Positions 34,511 to 43,584 of a stretch of 64,000 nucleotides of DNA are shown here, piece by piece. The translations under genes and the position numbers were made by a program. Numbering within the stretch: position 1 is the stretch's first letter; each line of letters opens with the position of its first letter. The DNA lies in assembly GCA_934754505.1 (NCBI GenBank), contig CAKVIE010000009.1, forward strand, positions 16,165 to 80,164. The letters run 5' to 3'. The notes under the pieces are model-generated. The model was given only the letters and a program-made list of their open reading frames with translations, was not told the DNA's origin and made no database searches. Source of the DNA: an uncultured Candidatus Melainabacteria bacterium (lineage in GTDB: Bacteria; Cyanobacteriota; Vampirovibrionia; Gastranaerophilales; Gastranaerophilaceae).

Positions 34511-35725
34511 ATGCAAATCAACATTTTAGAAAAAACGAATAATCAGACAAAATACGTCATAAAAGAATGCATAAAAACAGCCGAAATATGCGGTATAAAA
34601 CTTTATCTTGTCGGCGGAATTGTCAGAGATATTTTACTTTCAAAGGATTTGAAAGACATTGATATTACGGTTGAAGGCTCGGTTAAAGAGTTTGCGGCTG
34701 CATTAGCAGAGCATTCGGAGATTCAGTCCGTTAAATTTTCGGAAACTTTGCCGACTGCAAAAGTAGTTTTTTCAAACGGAGCAGAAGCCGACATTGCCTC
34801 AACAAGACAAGAGATTTATAAAAATTTCGGAGATTTGCCGATTGTAACCCAAACAGGCTGTAATCTCAAAGATGACGTAAAAAGACGTGATTTTACGGTC
34901 AATGCAGTTGCCGTTTCTTTAAATAACGAAAATTTATTTGAAATCGTGGACTACCTTGGCGGAGTGGAAGATTTAGCAAACAAAAAGCTAAAAATTTTGC
35001 ACGAAAAGTCTTTTTACGACGACCCGTCAAGAATAATTCGAGGAGCAAAATTTGCACAAAGATTAAATTTTTCCCTTGAGGAAAAAACTCTTGAACTCCA
35101 AAACCGATACCTTGAAAAACCTTTGAGAAATATCCCTTTATTTCGGGTAAAAACAGAGCTTTTCGAGCTTTTTTCATTAGATGACCCGACAGTTTTTGAT
35201 AATTTTATAAAGAATAAATTATATCGAATTTTAGTTGATAACTGCAATTTTTCATCAAGCGGAAAAACACTGAAAACACTTGCAGAAAAATACGGTTTGA
35301 AGAAAAAAGAATTGCCACTGTTATATTTTTCGGCACTTTTTACAAATGAAAATCCGCCTGAAAAACTCAATCTTTCAATCCAAGAAATAAAAATAATAAA
35401 AGATACTAAAACGCTTTTCAATGAAGAAACAACCGCTTTTTCGGACAAATATTCAATATATAAATTTTTCAAAGGGAAAGAAGATATCTCTATAATTTTA
35501 TTTGCAGCGGAACGAAACAAAAAAATTGCAGACACATATTTTTCAATAAAAAATATAAAACCGATAATCAGCGGTAAAGACTTGCAGCAACTCGGTTTAC
35601 AGCAAGGGAAAATTTATTCCGAAATTATCAGTGAACTCACCAAGGAAAAAATAAATAATAATTTGCAAAATTTTGATGAAGAAATGAATTTTGTGAGAAA
35701 ATATTTGCAGGAAAAGGGCATTTAG
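34511..35725 (+). CDS. CCA-adding enzyme / poly(A) polymerase family nucleotidyltransferase
   Basis: 404 residues. Nucleotidyltransferase motif YLVGGIVRDILLSKDLKDID with the metal-binding D-x-D, then RRDFTVNAVAVSL and DDPSRIIRGAKFAQRL, the class II signatures. Acts on tRNA 3' ends (or as a poly(A) polymerase; the two cannot be told apart here). Neither of the two tRNA genes compared consistently encodes CCA (Met lacks it, Arg has it), so a CCA enzyme is needed. The CheA-like gene starts 2 bases after its stop. Confidence 0.92.
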   Translation: MQINILEKTNNQTKYVIKECIKTAEICGIKLYLVGGIVRDILLSKDLKDIDITVEGSVKEFAAALAEHSEIQSVKFSETLPTAKVVFSNGAEADIASTRQEIYKNFGDLPIVTQTGCNLKDDVKRRDFTVNAVAVSLNNENLFEIVDYLGGVEDLANKKLKILHEKSFYDDPSRIIRGAKFAQRLNFSLEEKTLELQNRYLEKPLRNIPLFRVKTELFELFSLDDPTVFDNFIKNKLYRILVDNCNFSSSGKTLKTLAEKYGLKKKELPLLYFSALFTNENPPEKLNLSIQEIKIIKDTKTLFNEETTAFSDKYSIYKFFKGKEDISIILFAAERNKKIADTYFSIKNIKPIISGKDLQQLGLQQGKIYSEIISELTKEKINNNLQNFDEEMNFVRKYLQEKGI

Positions 35726-35727
35726 CA

Positions 35728-37839
35728 ATGGACAACTTAAATCAATACGACAAAGAAACTTTTGAAATTTTCAAAGAAGAATGTACTGCAATCATTAATG
35801 ATTTCAAGGTTATATTATCCGATTCAAAGAAATATTCCAACGAAGAATACATTACAAAATTAATGCGTGATGCCCATTCTATAAAGGGTTCTGCAAGCAT
35901 TACGGGGCTTGATGAAATTCAGAAAAAAGCTCACAAAATTGAAGATTTGCTCGGAGAAATGAAAAAAAATCTTGCAAAAAAAGAGCATACAATTCTTCTT
36001 AATGAAGTCAAAATGCTGCTTTTCGAAATAGAAAACAGTATTAAAAATTCTGATTTTCACAAAGCTGATAAAAAGCTGACACAAGAAGAAATTTTTGCAG
36101 AAATAAATAAAAATCTTAATTTGTTGAAAACCGACATAAGCTATACTGACAAGCTCATAGAGCTTATAAACGAAGTTGACAAATCAAAGACTTCGGTCAA
36201 AAACATTGCAGATATAAGCCTCTCGGCACTTCAAAAAATCAAAACGGCAGGCGAGATTAAAGACAAAAATTTAATAAATATTTTATCGGGAGCCTTCAAA
36301 ATCCTAAAGAAAGTAGTCATTGACAATAATGAAGATTACTATGATGAGCTGTTTTTGCTGAAACAAAGACTGTCTGTTGCGGAACAAATGATTGACGTAA
36401 CCAACATCAAAAAAGCACCAATCGAAGAAGTAAAGCAAGAACCGCAAAAATCAAAATTTTCTATTACAAATGTTTTTGAAAACTTTTCGGAAAGTTCAAT
36501 CAGAACGTTAAGAATAGATTCTTCCAAACTTGATACGTTATACGAAAAAGTTTGTTTGCTCGGACAAATTTCAGTAATTTTAAACCAAAAAGCCGACAAA
36601 ATAAAATATATTGCAGAAAAATTTTCAGAAAATATTTTTGAATTTGAAAAAATCAATTCAGACTTGATAAATTTAACCGATAAAGAGCATTCAAACTTAA
36701 CCCTTGAGAACCTGACAGCTGAAATACAAAAAATGTCAGCAAATATCTCCGATTGTCAAAAATTAATGAAAGAATATGAGATACTGAATTCTTCCGCCAA
36801 CGACAAAGAAGAAGCTTACAAAAATAACCTTCTTGAGATACATTCCATTATAAAAAATGTCAGAAATTTGCCAATCGGTGTTATTTTGCACATGTTTCCG
36901 AGAATGGTCAGAGATTTGGCAGAAAAAGAGAACAAAGAAGTTGAAATGGATATAACAGGCGGCGAAATTTTGGTCGATAAGAAAATTCTCGATACAATAA
37001 AAATGCCTATTTTACACCTTTTGAGAAATGCTGTTGACCATGGCATAGAGCTTCCCGAAGAAAGAGAAAAAAACGGAAAACCTCGGGCAGGAAAAATTTC
37101 CGTAAATGTATCTTCAAACAATGAAAAAATTAAAATCAGCGTTAAAGACGACGGCTGCGGTATTAATTTTACAAAAATAAAAGCAAAATTATTAAAAGAA
37201 AATCTCTCTAAAGATATAACACAACTTAACAAACACGACTTTTTGAAATTTTTATTTATCCCCGGATTTTCAACCGAAGATAAAGTCACGGAAATTTCGG
37301 GCAGAGGCATGGGACTGGATATTGTTAATTCTAAAATCACTGAAATGAACGGAAATGTGCATATTTCAACAACTAAAAAGAACGGAACCGAAATAATCAT
37401 AGAACTTCCAGTCGAAATAACACCGTTTTGTTATTCCGAAAAAGCAGCACCAAAGAAAAAGAAAAACGATTTCAATGTAATATTGGTTGACGATTCTCAA
37501 ACAACGAAGCTGTTTTTCAAAAAATTATTAGAAGATGAAGGCTATAAAGTCACAGCATTTGAAAACGGAAAAGACACCTTAAAAGAATTAAAAAGCAAAA
37601 AATACGACCTTTTAATCAGCGACGTTGAAATGCCGGTTATGAACGGTGCTGAATTAACCTCGAAAATAAGAAAAAATAAGCAGCTTAAAAACCTTCCAAT
37701 CTTAATAATATCAATGCTTCCCGAATATAAAATCAAAAATCTTTTCAAAGATATCGATGTCGATGCCGTCATAAATAAATCGGATTTTAACAAATCGGTT
37801 TTCATTAATACCGTAAAATATCTTCTCGACGAAAATTAG
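35728..37839 (+). CDS. CheA-like hybrid kinase without CheW-like domain, with C-terminal receiver
   Basis: 703 residues. The Hpt (P1) domain has the phosphorylated His at H50 (MRDAHSIKGSASITG). A dimerisation-like helical part follows, then a CheA-type ATPase: LHLLRNAVDHGIELPEER (N box), KDDGCGINF and SGRGMGLDIVNS. After LPVEITPF the usual CheW-like P5 domain is absent; a Lys-rich linker (AAPKKKKND) leads straight into a receiver domain (VILVDDSQTT, phospho-Asp in LLISDVEMPVMNG). Without P5 it cannot dock to chemoreceptors in the normal way. No other che gene is present in the window. Confidence 0.88.
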   Translation: MDNLNQYDKETFEIFKEECTAIINDFKVILSDSKKYSNEEYITKLMRDAHSIKGSASITGLDEIQKKAHKIEDLLGEMKKNLAKKEHTILLNEVKMLLFEIENSIKNSDFHKADKKLTQEEIFAEINKNLNLLKTDISYTDKLIELINEVDKSKTSVKNIADISLSALQKIKTAGEIKDKNLINILSGAFKILKKVVIDNNEDYYDELFLLKQRLSVAEQMIDVTNIKKAPIEEVKQEPQKSKFSITNVFENFSESSIRTLRIDSSKLDTLYEKVCLLGQISVILNQKADKIKYIAEKFSENIFEFEKINSDLINLTDKEHSNLTLENLTAEIQKMSANISDCQKLMKEYEILNSSANDKEEAYKNNLLEIHSIIKNVRNLPIGVILHMFPRMVRDLAEKENKEVEMDITGGEILVDKKILDTIKMPILHLLRNAVDHGIELPEEREKNGKPRAGKISVNVSSNNEKIKISVKDDGCGINFTKIKAKLLKENLSKDITQLNKHDFLKFLFIPGFSTEDKVTEISGRGMGLDIVNSKITEMNGNVHISTTKKNGTEIIIELPVEITPFCYSEKAAPKKKKNDFNVILVDDSQTTKLFFKKLLEDEGYKVTAFENGKDTLKELKSKKYDLLISDVEMPVMNGAELTSKIRKNKQLKNLPILIISMLPEYKIKNLFKDIDVDAVINKSDFNKSVFINTVKYLLDEN

Positions 37840-37912
37840 AAATAAAAAGCCTGAAAGCAAAAAAAATACACCCTCTAAAAAGAGAATGTATTTCAATTTG
37901 TATGAAAAAACT

Positions 37913-38086
37913 TTATACACGTCTTTTTCTTGCTGCTTCAGACTTACGTTTTCTCTTGATACTCGGTTTTTCGTATCTTTCACGTTTTTTGATTTCAGAC
38001 AAAATACCTGCTTTTTGTACTTTTTTCTTAAATCTCTTTAAAGCAACTTCGATATTTTCGTTTTCGCCTACTCTGATTTCGGGCAT
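37913..38086 (-). CDS. rpsU: 30S ribosomal protein S21
   Basis: 57 residues: MPEIRVGENENIEVALKRFK, then KAGILSEIKKRERYEKPSIK and a basic tail, the canonical S21 pattern. The ribosome site GGTGG lies upstream of the ATG. Single gene on the minus strand between the CheA-like gene and secD. The start codon lies in a CATGCCCG octamer. Confidence 0.97.
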   Translation of the reverse strand: MPEIRVGENENIEVALKRFKKKVQKAGILSEIKKRERYEKPSIKRKRKSEAARKRRV

Positions 38087-38369
38087 GGAATTTTCACCAC
38101 CTTCATTGTTAATTTATATAGCAAATTTAATTTAACATGAATAAATTTTAATTTCAATAGGAAAAATTAAAAAAAATGAAAAAATTTTATAAAAAAATGA
38201 AAAAATTCACAAAAAAATTGTAAAAAAATAAAAATTTAGACTAAAAAATAGCCAATTGAGTATGTTTTTTTGAAAAAAATGTAATATTTTAAATAAAGAA
38301 AAATATTTTACTTGAATTTTTGTTTGAAGTAAAATTATCATAAAAGAGTATAAGTTATAGGGGATACAA
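38087..38369. other. AT-rich intergenic region between rpsU and secD
   Basis: About 280 bases, very A/T-rich with long A runs; presumably holds divergent promoters for rpsU and secD. No gene or clear hairpin seen. Confidence 0.4.
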
Positions 38370-39680
38370 ATGAAAAATAAAAAACTTTTATTTTGGGCAA
38401 TAATTCTCTTGGTTATCGGCTGTATTTTCGTCATAAAAACAAAACCGACGAAGTTGGGCTTGGACTTGGTTGGAGGTTCAAGACTTGTTCTTGAAGCTCA
38501 AACAACAAGTACAATACCTAAAATTACGCCTGATATGATGGACAGTTTAAAGTTTTCTATTGAAAACAGAGTAAACGCAATGGGTGTTGCAGAAACTGTA
38601 GTACAAAAAGAGGGTGACAACAGATTAATCATCGAAATTCCTGACGTATCAGATCCGCAAAAAGCTAAAGAATTTTTGGGCGATACGGCAGAATTGGAAT
38701 TCAAAAGACCGATTAAAACCTTTGACGGAACTGAAGCCTGGGAAGCAACAGGTTTGACAGGTAAAGACCTTAGAAAAGCATTGGTTTCCACTAATTCTCA
38801 AAACGGAGAATGGGTTGTAAGTCTTGAATTTAACGACAAAGGTACAAAGAAATTCGCAGAACTTACAAAGCAATTAGTCGGACAACCGATGGCAATTTTC
38901 TTTAACGGAGAATTAAAATCAGCTCCTGTTATTCAAGAAGCAATTATCGGCGGCAAAGCTCAAATTTCAGGCGGTGAAGGCGGATTTCCTTACGAAGAAG
39001 CAAAAACGATGGTTGATTTGTTAAACGCAGGTGCATTGCCTGTTCCTGCCAAAATCATTCAAGAAAATACCGTCGGCCCAACCTTAGGTGCAGACAGTAT
39101 TGCAAACAGTCAATTTGCAGGACTTGTGGGCTTATGTTTCGTTATGATATTTATGGTTGCATATTACAGAGTCCCGGGTATCATTGCTGACGTAGCATTG
39201 ATTATCTACTCATTGATAGTATTTTCGATATTTAAACTCATACCTGTTACATTAACTCTTGCAGGTATTGCCGGTTTCATCTTGAGTATCGGTATGGCAG
39301 TTGACGCAAACATTCTTATCTTCGAACGTACTAAAGAAGAATTGAGAGCAGGAAGAACGTTGTTTACGGCAATCAATCTTGGTTTCGACAGAGCGTTCAC
39401 AAGTATTTTTGACTCAAACATGTCAACAATTATTACCTGCACAATTTTGTATGTATTAGGTACAAATGTTGTTAAAGGATTTGCTTTAACCTTGGCAATA
39501 GGTACATTAGTCAGCATGTTTTCGGCGATTACGGTTACCAAAAACTTCATGCACTTATTGTTTGGTACAGGTCATTTAAAACACCCGAGCTGGTTCGGAC
39601 TTCATGAAAGTGAAATCAACACTGCTTATGAAGCTGATGAAACAAAACGTGAAAATGCCAAGTTCGGTATTTTAGATTAG
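38370..39680 (+). CDS. secD: Protein translocase subunit SecD
   Basis: 436 residues. Starts with one membrane helix, then GLDLVGGSRLVLEAQ (the D1 motif region), the large periplasmic domain, and five C-terminal helices with the conserved GMAVDANILIFERTKEE. Works with SecF to complete protein export using the proton gradient. secF follows after 15 bases. Ribosome site GGGGATACAA. Confidence 0.96.
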   Translation: MKNKKLLFWAIILLVIGCIFVIKTKPTKLGLDLVGGSRLVLEAQTTSTIPKITPDMMDSLKFSIENRVNAMGVAETVVQKEGDNRLIIEIPDVSDPQKAKEFLGDTAELEFKRPIKTFDGTEAWEATGLTGKDLRKALVSTNSQNGEWVVSLEFNDKGTKKFAELTKQLVGQPMAIFFNGELKSAPVIQEAIIGGKAQISGGEGGFPYEEAKTMVDLLNAGALPVPAKIIQENTVGPTLGADSIANSQFAGLVGLCFVMIFMVAYYRVPGIIADVALIIYSLIVFSIFKLIPVTLTLAGIAGFILSIGMAVDANILIFERTKEELRAGRTLFTAINLGFDRAFTSIFDSNMSTIITCTILYVLGTNVVKGFALTLAIGTLVSMFSAITVTKNFMHLLFGTGHLKHPSWFGLHESEINTAYEADETKRENAKFGILD

Positions 39681-39695
39681 GATAAGGAGAAAAAA

Positions 39696-40664
39696 ATGTT
39701 CTCACATGCAAAAAATATTATAGATATAGTTAAATACAGATGGGTATTCGCAGTAATTTCATTATTGCTTTTAATCCCTTCAATTTCGGCAATGGCATAT
39801 TTGACGGTTAAAACAGGCAGCCCGCTTTTAGTTGGTATCGACTTTACGGGCGGTACAATTATCCAATATACCGTTGATAAAAAATTAAACAACGATGATA
39901 TTGCAAAAATAAGAGAAAATTTGGAAAAAGCAGGAATTGAAAACCCTGTTATCCAAAATCTTTCATCAACTTCTACCGATAAAACAAAATCAACAACAGA
40001 ATACATTTCTGTAAAAACAGCTTTTGACGGAGATAAAGACAGCTCAAAAACGACTCTTGTTACTGAAAAAATCAAATCTCTTTACCCGAATGCGGAACTC
40101 GTAACCGTAAGTTCGGTCGGACCGACATTAGGTAATGAGTTAATGAAAAATTCAGCCATAGCAGTATTGCTTGCAATCATTGGTATTTGTGCTTATTTAA
40201 CATTAAGATTTCACATTGAATATGCATTAATCGCAATTTTCACCTTGGTTCACGACGTTTTATTCGTAATCGGTGTGTTTGCACTTCTTGGAATTTTCTA
40301 CGGAGTTCACATTGATGCATTATTTATTACGGCTGTTTTGACGGTTTTAGGTTTCTCTGTTCACGATACAATCGTTGTTTTCGACAGAGTTCGTGAAAAT
40401 TTAAAATTCGCATCAAAATCAATGACTTACAATGAAATTGTTGATGCCAGTGTCAACCAAACATTAGCAAGAAGTATCAATACTTCATTAACAACCTTGA
40501 TAACATTACTTGCTTTGTACTTCTTTGGCGGAGTTACAACAAAAGATTTCGTATTAGCAATGATTTTAGGTATTGCAGTCGGAACTTATTCAAGTATCTT
40601 CGTTGCAAGCGTACTTTTGGTATTCTACAACAATTACAAAGTAGCACACAAAGGTAAAGCATAA
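39696..40664 (+). CDS. secF: Protein translocase subunit SecF
   Basis: 322 residues. VGIDFTGGTIIQYTV near the start and FSVHDTIVVFDRVREN in the fourth membrane region are SecF signatures. Six membrane helices. Partner of SecD; the HTH/zinc protein gene follows 3 bases later. Confidence 0.96.
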   Translation: MFSHAKNIIDIVKYRWVFAVISLLLLIPSISAMAYLTVKTGSPLLVGIDFTGGTIIQYTVDKKLNNDDIAKIRENLEKAGIENPVIQNLSSTSTDKTKSTTEYISVKTAFDGDKDSSKTTLVTEKIKSLYPNAELVTVSSVGPTLGNELMKNSAIAVLLAIIGICAYLTLRFHIEYALIAIFTLVHDVLFVIGVFALLGIFYGVHIDALFITAVLTVLGFSVHDTIVVFDRVRENLKFASKSMTYNEIVDASVNQTLARSINTSLTTLITLLALYFFGGVTTKDFVLAMILGIAVGTYSSIFVASVLLVFYNNYKVAHKGKA

Positions 40665-40667
40665 GTA

Positions 40668-41087
40668 ATGACAGAAGAAAATATTTCATTATCACAATTT
40701 GTTAGAGAGAGTCGGGAAAATCTCGGACTCTCTCTGCATTTATTAGCAGTTCGCTCTAATTTAACCGAAGAACAGGTTTCTGACATCGAATCAGGAAAAG
40801 ATTTATTTTTATCATCGACAGTAAGGCAAAAACTTGCTAAAGGTTTAAAAATAAATCCTGCCGAAATAAAAAAATACGAAAAGAATGTTCAAATAAACTA
40901 TGGAACATCAAAATCAAAAGAAGATGAAATAAGAGGCAGAATGAACGCAGGAGAAACAAACGGACTTTTATGCCCCGTTTGTGGTGCAGAATTAACAGTA
41001 AGAACCGTAAAAAGATATGACCTTGAGGACAATTTGATTTTACATCACAAAGCAATTTGCACCAAATGTCCTTTCCAAATTATTTAA
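40668..41087 (+). CDS. Helix-turn-helix protein with C-terminal zinc-binding Cys pairs
   Basis: 139 residues. The N-terminal XRE-type helix-turn-helix covers about 8-65 (LGLSLHLLAVRSNLTEEQVS, then DIESGKDLFLSSTVRQKLAK). The C-terminus has CPVCGAEL and CTKCPF, likely one zinc site. Three bases after secF, so it is in the secDF operon. DNA binding is likely, target unknown. Confidence 0.78.
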   Translation: MTEENISLSQFVRESRENLGLSLHLLAVRSNLTEEQVSDIESGKDLFLSSTVRQKLAKGLKINPAEIKKYEKNVQINYGTSKSKEDEIRGRMNAGETNGLLCPVCGAELTVRTVKRYDLEDNLILHHKAICTKCPFQII

Positions 41088-41099
41088 AAATTTTTCCGC

Positions 41100-41132
41100 A
41101 AAAAAACACCTTTTTCCCAAAGGTGTTTTTTG
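41100..41132. terminator. Bidirectional terminator after the secDF operon
   Basis: AAAAAACACCTTT / AAAGGTGTTTTTT. Confidence 0.9.
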
Positions 41133-41144
41133 CAGATTAAAAAG

Positions 41145-41753
41145 TTATTTCAAAACGCTTGTTGCCGATTGTTGTTTTTTAGAATAAACATTTACGGAAA
41201 TATTTATCAAAATGTAATTCGGATTTTTATCATAAGGTTTGATTTCAATTTCAGAAACATTTATAAAATAAGGATATACAGTTAAATCACGCAAAAATCC
41301 TTGAAGCTGGGTATATGTACCGACTGCAAAAATTCGGATTTTACAAACGTTATACAACATAGGGAAACGAGAATAAATCTGGTCTTCACCGGGATTTATG
41401 ATATATTGAACCGTTCTTAACATCATATTATTCATTTTGATGTAATCGATAATATCATCAAACATACCGCCAAAAGATGAAAGAGAATCTTCGGGGGCAT
41501 TTCTCTGTTCAAAAACAGGTTTCAATTTATTTTGTTTGTCAAGCATTTTTTGCTTAGCTTTTTTAAAACCGTCAAGTTTTTTTGAAGATTCTTTTAATTT
41601 TTCAGTTTGTTTTTTATGCTCAATTTTTGTTGTTTGAACTTTTTGTATAGAAACGACAATCTGTCTTATACCAATAATTGCAAACAAAATAATAATGAGA
41701 ATGCTGATAATTATTTCTTTATATTCTTGTATAAATTTTCCATCTATATTCAT
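41145..41753 (-). CDS. pilO: PilO-like type IV pilus assembly protein
   Basis: 202 residues. A single N-terminal membrane helix (about 14-33, IIISILIIILFAIIGIRQIV), a coiled coil (about 40-80), and a C-terminal ferredoxin-like region (FLRDLTVYPYFINVSEIEI), which is the PilO plan. It follows the PilM-PilN fusion gene by 17 bases on the same strand. In the inner-membrane alignment complex PilO pairs with PilN. Assignment rests on layout and context more than on sequence motifs. Confidence 0.75.
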   Translation of the reverse strand: MNIDGKFIQEYKEIIISILIIILFAIIGIRQIVVSIQKVQTTKIEHKKQTEKLKESSKKLDGFKKAKQKMLDKQNKLKPVFEQRNAPEDSLSSFGGMFDDIIDYIKMNNMMLRTVQYIINPGEDQIYSRFPMLYNVCKIRIFAVGTYTQLQGFLRDLTVYPYFINVSEIEIKPYDKNPNYILINISVNVYSKKQQSATSVLK

Positions 41754-41770
41754 TAAAATGTATTCCTATA

Positions 41771-43498
41771 TTATGGTGCAGCAGGAGCAGGAAGTCCCGC
41801 AGGTGCATTAGGCACAGCAGGAGGCGGATTACCATTGTCAGGTGGTGCAGGCTGCTGCGGTGCTTGTTGAGCAGGGAACAGATTATTCATAAGTCCTTTA
41901 TTGTCATTTTGCTCTTGAGGCGGTTGGTTTTCTCCACCCTCACCCTGTTCTGGTTGTTGTCCGTTTTGAACAGGCGTTGCATTTTCTATAATGAACGAAT
42001 AAACACTTCTTGTTGCATTTTCATCACTGTATGCAAGCTGTAATTGTGACATTTTGATATCAGGGTATCTGTTTTTCAAACCTTTCATATAAGCATATAT
42101 TGACTCACTTGAATTAGAATTACCTTCAATTCTGACCCAACCGTCAGTATTACATGCAAATGAAGTCAAATAAACATCAGAGGGTATTTCTGCCCCCAGA
42201 CCAAAAACCAAATCAATATCTTTTTGATTTCTATCGCTCATATCTTTAGTTAAATTATAAATGTCATTCACATCACCTGAAATCTCCGTGGCTGTAATTT
42301 GAGAACGAACATCTATAAATTCTTCCGACATAATATTAATTTCTTTGTACAACTTTTTATCATAGAGCATAATCAAGAAACTTATTAAAAGCAAAATACA
42401 AAGAACTGCAACACCTGCTATTGCACCAATGTTAAGTAAAGCCTTTCTTGCAATTTCATAATCCTGCCCCATAATGTGCAAAGTAATAACCGTTGATTCT
42501 TCATCATCTGTTCCTAAAAGGAAGTTAAATTTCAACGGATAAGCATCATAAGTATAAGCTGCAGCACCAACGGCTTCCAAAGAAATCACAGGTAAATATT
42601 TAGGCAAAATAGACGTTGATATTTCCATAAACGATTTATCAGCATACATATTTCTGTCCAAATATTTAATATTACCTTCAAAATTTATCTTGTGACATAA
42701 AATTTCGGCACTTACTTCGTTTGTTTCACTGACAATCAATAAATCCTGAGCCGGATAATTTTCAAGTGCATTACTTGCCGCAGAAGATATTGCAACATAA
42801 ACTTCATCACTTGAAAATGATTTAATCGCAAGAGGTTCTTCATAATAATCAACAAGTTTTTTGCCCTGCATGCAGAAAATCGAATAGCTGTTTGACGAAA
42901 TTAATAAAATATTAATCGTATCATTATTCGCAAATTCTTCTTCAAGAACTCGGCTGTAAATAATACCTTTAATCATAGATGAGTTAGCTGTTTCGACAGC
43001 AACTAATTTAACACCTAATTCTTCAAAAATATCTTTAATATTTTGAATAGTATTTTCTTGAACAGCACCGTAAACAACGTATCGTTTTTCCGTGTCTTTG
43101 TTGACAGTTACCGTATTCCAGCTGACAACAGGCTCATGTCTTTTAAACAAATACATTTCTTCAACTTCTGAAGAAATTGCACTTGTAATTTGCTCATCAG
43201 GTAAAACAAGCGGCAAACTTACAAAGGAGAAATGTACATTCGGTAAATTCAAAATAACATAACAATTTTTAGGATTTACACCTATTTCCTTAAATAATTC
43301 CTGAACAACCGAAGCAAAATCATCATAATTAATAATTTCACGAATAGCATTGTTATACTTCAACTCTTTGCAAGCATATTTTGTAATCATTCGTTGATCT
43401 TTGTCAATACAAATCATTTCAATAATATTTGACGCCGATACCGAAATACCTATTGTTGTTACTGAACTCAATCCGAGAGCTGTAAGTATATTCTTCAT
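41771..43498 (-). CDS. PilM-PilN fusion protein with Pro/Gln-rich tail
   Basis: 575 residues. About 1-320 is an actin-like PilM fold (IGISVSASNIIEMICIDKDQ, then NCYVILNLPNVHFSFVSLPL, ISLEAVGAAAYT). A membrane helix (about 354-378) and a periplasmic PilN-like domain (SDVYLTSFACNTDGWVRIEG) follow. From about 507 the tail is rich in Pro, Gln, Asn and Ala and probably unstructured outside. Normally PilM (cytoplasmic) and PilN (membrane) are separate proteins joined by the short PilN N-terminal peptide; here they are one chain. pilO is next. Confidence 0.8.
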   Translation of the reverse strand: MKNILTALGLSSVTTIGISVSASNIIEMICIDKDQRMITKYACKELKYNNAIREIINYDDFASVVQELFKEIGVNPKNCYVILNLPNVHFSFVSLPLVLPDEQITSAISSEVEEMYLFKRHEPVVSWNTVTVNKDTEKRYVVYGAVQENTIQNIKDIFEELGVKLVAVETANSSMIKGIIYSRVLEEEFANNDTINILLISSNSYSIFCMQGKKLVDYYEEPLAIKSFSSDEVYVAISSAASNALENYPAQDLLIVSETNEVSAEILCHKINFEGNIKYLDRNMYADKSFMEISTSILPKYLPVISLEAVGAAAYTYDAYPLKFNFLLGTDDEESTVITLHIMGQDYEIARKALLNIGAIAGVAVLCILLLISFLIMLYDKKLYKEINIMSEEFIDVRSQITATEISGDVNDIYNLTKDMSDRNQKDIDLVFGLGAEIPSDVYLTSFACNTDGWVRIEGNSNSSESIYAYMKGLKNRYPDIKMSQLQLAYSDENATRSVYSFIIENATPVQNGQQPEQGEGGENQPPQEQNDNKGLMNNLFPAQQAPQQPAPPDNGNPPPAVPNAPAGLPAPAAP

Positions 43499-43584
43499 AC
43501 GATTATTTACTACCTTAATTGTACATTTAAGTTATTTAATTTTATTTTACAATATTTTCTTTTTTTTAAATACATTGTAACATA

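Noticed and set aside
35014..35535. A 173-residue minus-strand frame inside the CCA-enzyme gene
   Set aside because: Antisense shadow of a conserved gene; no ribosome site or family resemblance.
36816..37400. A 194-residue minus-strand frame inside the CheA-like gene
   Set aside because: Antisense to a clear ATPase domain; Phe/Ser/Ile-rich and without motifs.
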